Positions 7,493 to 9,277 of a stretch of DNA of 9,277 bases are shown in pieces. Under the pieces are notes generated by a model, which saw only the letters and a program-made list of their open reading frames with translations, was not told the origin of the DNA and searched no databases. The translations under genes were made by a program, and so were the position numbers. The stretch covers positions 1 through 9,277 of the forward strand of contig CAJPSI010000027.1 in assembly GCA_905373275.1 (NCBI GenBank). The letters are read 5' to 3'. The stretch is from Candidatus Saccharibacteria bacterium UBA1103 (GTDB lineage: Bacteria; Patescibacteriota; Saccharimonadia; Saccharimonadales; Saccharimonadaceae). How positions within the stretch are numbered: position 1 is the stretch's first letter; the number at the start of each line of letters is the position of its first letter.

Positions 7493-8189
7493 CGCTGATA
7501 GTGGTTACCTCTCCACCCACTACACTTAGAACTGCGGCGACGTCGGAGTCAAGCGGAGCCGGCTCCTCTGATATGACAATCGTTGGCTTAACCTGATAGA
7601 TCTCGTCCAGCGTGGTTAGCAAGCTATCTTGGAAGCGACCGGTCTTAGCTTGCTTGCGATGAAAGGTCTTACCAAAGAATAACGTCAGAGTGTTCGTCGA
7701 AGCGCTGTAGCGATAGTCTGCCTGCTCCAGCAGTGATTTAGTAGAAGGACGGTTCTGCTCTGCCAGTTGATTGATCACGTCCTGCCAGACCAGCTCTTTG
7801 ATCGACTCGGTTGCCTTCGTTGGCTCGGCCGATACCGGAGTGGCAGTTGGAGTAGTTTTCTTAGTGTTTGTCGTCTTCGGCTGACTATCATTAGCCGAGT
7901 TAGCCTTAGGGGCAGGTTTGGAGACCGGGGTGGATTTAACAGTCGCTTGGGCTGCGGTGGATTGAGCTGCTTTCGTAGCCTTGGATACAGCTGACGTGCT
8001 AGCGGACACTCTCGGCAATGATGCGTCGACCAAGATAGCCATCAGCTTGACCTCGGGCAAGCCAGCTCGACCGACTTCCAACAGGCGCTCTATTAGCCGA
8101 TAAAGCTCGGGCTGATCCGGTGCCAGCTTAGTCAGGTGGTCGATTAGTTGCTTGGCTAAAGCCGTAGCACCGACTCCATTACTGACCAG
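7479..8189 (-). CDS. dnaX: 3' fragment of dnaX (DNA polymerase III tau/gamma subunit, C-terminal part)
   Basis: The minus-strand frame is open from just after a TAA at 8192-8190 to TAG at 7481-7479. Its first residues (SNGVGATALA) are the same as the last residues of the plus-strand dnaX piece at the window end, in the same frame. It then continues KQLIDHLTKLAPD and ERLLEVGRAGLPEVKL (clamp-loader collar-type helices), a Thr/Ala/Lys/Pro-rich linker of about 70 residues, and a compact C-terminal domain (W-Q-D-V-I-N-Q-L, L-T-L-F-F-G-K-T-F-H-R-K-Q) typical of DnaX. It is therefore not an independent gene: the TTG at 8081 that would give a 200-codon frame is not a real start. Joined to the N-terminal piece at Lys 275 it adds 224 residues, making a 498-residue DnaX. 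It overlaps dnaB by 14 bases. No A6G-like slippery site for a gamma form is visible in the linker. Confidence 0.85.
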   Translation of the reverse strand: MVSNGVGATALAKQLIDHLTKLAPDQPELYRLIERLLEVGRAGLPEVKLMAILVDASLPRVSASTSAVSKATKAAQSTAAQATVKSTPVSKPAPKANSANDSQPKTTNTKKTTPTATPVSAEPTKATESIKELVWQDVINQLAEQNRPSTKSLLEQADYRYSASTNTLTLFFGKTFHRKQAKTGRFQDSLLTTLDEIYQVKPTIVISEEPAPLDSDVAAVLSVVGGEVTTISDGTI

Positions 8190-8191
8190 TT
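8152..8191 (-). repeat. Inverted copy of the window's last 40 bases (dnaX interior), at the junction
   Basis: The reverse complement of 8152-8191 matches 9238-9277 in 39 of 40 positions. Identity is perfect over 8152-8185 (with 9244-9277), then there is one mismatch (8186 against 9243, changing Ile to Val in the dnaX frame), then five more matches. Beyond 8191 similarity stops and the plus-strand dsbA-like gene begins. The copy includes the 10-bp palindrome-like ACTGnnCAGT. It can be traced only as far as the window edge on the other side. Confidence 0.95.
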
Positions 8192-8420
8192 ACAGGATAA
8201 GATTCGCCAGCTGGCTGATAAAGCCGGGCTTGATAGCGGAGCAGTGGTCGACAAGTATAACGACAGCGCCAATAACGGCATAGACGAGAAGATTAAGCGA
8301 GACCGTCAGCTAGCACAAGACTCGAGCGTGGCCGGTACGCCGACTTGGTTTATCAATAAAAAGAAAGTAAATAGCTCGGCGTCTGTTATCTCCGGCACAC
8401 TCGAAGAGTTGACCAAGTGA
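8186..8420 (+). CDS. DsbA-like thioredoxin-fold protein, 3' fragment (5' end lost at the junction)
   Basis: About 77 codons ending at TGA 8418-8420. It reads LQDKIRQLADKAGLD, then D-E-K-I-K-R-D-R-Q-L-A-Q-D-S-S-V, then A-G-T-P-T-W-F-I-N and a short tail ending LEELTK. This is the C-terminal part of DsbA/DSBA-oxidoreductase-like proteins: the helical insert, the cis-proline loop (G-T-P-T) and the closing strand. The N-terminal CxxC and first thioredoxin half are absent because the sequence to the left is inverted dnaX; the same frame meets TAA at 8157-8159. It stops 33 bases before dnaX, in the same direction, so in the intact genome a dsbA-like gene lies directly upstream of dnaX. The intact protein is likely an extracytoplasmic thiol oxidoreductase, by family only. 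Confidence 0.75.
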
Positions 8421-8438
8421 GCTTCAGCGTTTTTCATT

Positions 8439-8447
8439 TGCTATAAT
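8439..8447 (+). promoter_or_regulatory. Extended -10 promoter of dnaX; leaderless transcript expected
   Basis: TGCTATAAT, a perfect extended -10, ends six bases before the ATG at 8454. Transcription starting seven bases after the -10 would begin at the start codon itself. There is no Shine-Dalgarno upstream of the ATG. A TTGACC at 8409-8414 lies 27 bases from the -10, too far to act as a usual -35. Confidence 0.7.
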
Positions 8448-8453
8448 AGCCTC

Positions 8454-9277
8454 ATGAGTAATAGTGGAGGTGGTGCTAGGCTTGCCTTGTATCGTAAGTA
8501 TCGACCAACCAGCTTGGATCAGGTGATCGGTCAGCCGCAAGTAACGGAAATATTACAAGCCTCGCTTGACCGTGGCGCCTTTGCTCATGCTTATCTCTTT
8601 ACCGGGCAGCGAGGTACCGGCAAGACGACCGTAGCTCGTATCCTGGCACATTTGGTCAATGGACTGGACTACAGCGACAACCTGAGCAACGACAGCATTG
8701 ATATTATCGAGATAGATGCTGCCAGTAATAATGGCGTAGATGATGTGCGGCAGATCCGAGACAGCGTCCAGCTGGCACCGATGAACTGTCGCTACAAGAT
8801 CTATATCATTGACGAGTTCCATATGCTCAGTAAGCCGGCTTTCAATGCTCTACTCAAGACCATCGAGGAGCCGCCCGAGTATGTCATTTTCGTCCTCGCC
8901 ACCACCGAATTACAAAAGGTGCCGGCTACCATTTTGTCACGAGTGCAGCGGTTTCATTTCAAGCCCGTACCGGTCGAGCTCTTGACCAGACATTTGCGCA
9001 TGATCGCCGAGTCGGAGCAGATCAATGTCGATGACGACGCCCTGAGATTGATCGCTGAGCACGGTGGCGGCAGTGTGCGTGATGCGATTACTCTGCTGGA
9101 TCAGCTAGCCGGCAACCAATCCATCACCGTAGAGACGGTCAATGACGTCCTGGGGCTAATCTCGCAAGCTGAGATAAGCCAATTGGCAACCAATATCACC
9201 AAAGGGAAACCTCGGTCGGTCATCAGCCAGGTTAATCAACTGATCAGTAATGGAGTCGGTGCTACGGCTTTAGCCAA
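8454..9277 (+). CDS. dnaX: DNA polymerase III subunit gamma/tau, N-terminal part (runs off the right edge)
   Basis: 274 complete codons. DnaX is the ATPase of the clamp loader and, through its C-terminus, links polymerase and helicase. Visible: LYRKYRPTSLDQVIGQ (12-27), Walker A GQRGTGKTT (51-59), Walker B IIDEFHML (118-125), NALLKTIEEPPE (131-142), sensor-1 ATT (149-151), arginine-finger SRVQRF (162-167), and sensor-2 GGGSVRDAITLLDQ. The four-cysteine zinc module normally between Walker A and IEIDAAS is missing: the loop (about 66-83) is short and has no Cys. ATG 8454 is chosen because it sits six bases after an extended -10. TTG 8487 with GGAGGTGG inside the gene is a less likely alternative. 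The frame continues exactly into the inverted fragment at 8153-7479. Confidence 0.95.
   Translation, partial: MSNSGGGARLALYRKYRPTSLDQVIGQPQVTEILQASLDRGAFAHAYLFTGQRGTGKTTVARILAHLVNGLDYSDNLSNDSIDIIEIDAASNNGVDDVRQIRDSVQLAPMNCRYKIYIIDEFHMLSKPAFNALLKTIEEPPEYVIFVLATTELQKVPATILSRVQRFHFKPVPVELLTRHLRMIAESEQINVDDDALRLIAEHGGGSVRDAITLLDQLAGNQSITVETVNDVLGLISQAEISQLATNITKGKPRSVISQVNQLISNGVGATALA
9238..9277 (+). repeat. Plus-strand partner of the inverted repeat (end of window, dnaX interior)
   Basis: This segment, coding for the LISNGVGATALA part of dnaX, is the partner of 8152-8191 with one mismatch at 9243. It contains the perfect 10-bp palindrome ACTGATCAGT (9239-9248), which could favour fold-back priming. 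The repeat reaches the last base of the window, so its true length is unknown. Confidence 0.95.

Noticed and set aside
7780..7990. Programmed frameshift site making a short gamma form of DnaX
   Set aside because: The low-complexity linker has no A6G-type slippery run on the coding strand.
7479..8081. A separate 200-residue gene starting at TTG 8081
   Set aside because: The coding similarity to DnaX extends upstream to 8189 in the same frame and its start matches the plus-strand dnaX end; it is a fragment, not an independent gene.
8409..8414. TTGACC as the -35 of the dnaX promoter
   Set aside because: It is 27 bases from the -10, too far for a normal spacer, and is the Leu-Thr coding text at the end of the dsbA-like gene.
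8553..8822. 89-codon minus-strand open frame
   Set aside because: It lies antisense to the ATPase core of dnaX, which has unmistakable motifs in the plus frame.
8152..9277. A programmed invertible switch with 40-bp inverted repeats controlling dnaX
   Set aside because: Inverting 8192-9237 would indeed restore dnaX, but the repeat is plain dnaX coding sequence and would put a stop into the dsbA-like frame; no recombinase gene or dedicated site is seen, and splitting an essential clamp loader would be harmful. Not formally excluded without the sequence beyond 9277.

Overview
The window looks like a chromosomal piece of a small-genome bacterium of the Patescibacteria/CPR type, most likely Candidatus Saccharibacteria (TM7). 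This is inference from compact gene spacing, leaderless-looking promoters, a DnaX without its zinc module and the overall look of the proteins. UGA is read as stop: it ends recR and the dsbA-like gene exactly where the families end. That argues against Gracilibacteria/Absconditabacteria.

Layout, left to right. (1) 1-2584, minus: one uninterrupted reading frame of at least 861 codons, an unrecognised large soluble protein that runs off the left edge. (2) 2585-2683: a divergent promoter region. (3) 2684-3391, plus: a small three-helix membrane protein with a C-terminal beta-rich domain, followed by a clear intrinsic terminator. (4) 4424-3487, minus: the ybaB-recR operon. (5) 4425-4480: a second compact divergent promoter region, facing a GT-C/GT39-like membrane protein (4481-5986, plus). 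(6) 7492-6035, minus: dnaB replicative helicase. (7) 8189-7479, minus: the C-terminal 40-odd percent of dnaX, overlapping dnaB by 14 nt. (8) 8186-8420, plus: the last 77 codons of a DsbA-like protein. (9) 8454 to the right edge, plus: the N-terminal 274 codons of dnaX.

The most striking point is that dnaX is present as two head-to-head pieces. The last 40 bases of the window (9238-9277, plus) are repeated in inverted orientation at 8152-8191 with one mismatch. The reading frame is preserved, so joining the two pieces gives a normal-looking DnaX of 498 residues. The dsbA-like gene is cut at the same junction (about 8185/8186). The most economical reading is an inverted (fold-back) chimera from genome amplification or assembly, or a real inverted duplication. 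The natural order is then dsbA-like, dnaX, dnaB on one strand. Everything left of 8185 appears normally arranged.

Functionally, the window is a replication/recombination cluster: clamp loader (DnaX), helicase (DnaB), nucleoid-associated YbaB and RecR, interleaved with two envelope proteins. Two of these proteins, RecR and DnaX, have each lost the cysteine zinc site typical of their families. Five promoters share an extended -10 motif, TGnTAtaAT-like. For dnaX and the GT39-like gene the motif lies so close to the ATG that the mRNA should be leaderless. No tRNA, rRNA, CRISPR array or insertion sequence was seen, and no gene-free stretch exceeds 300 bases.
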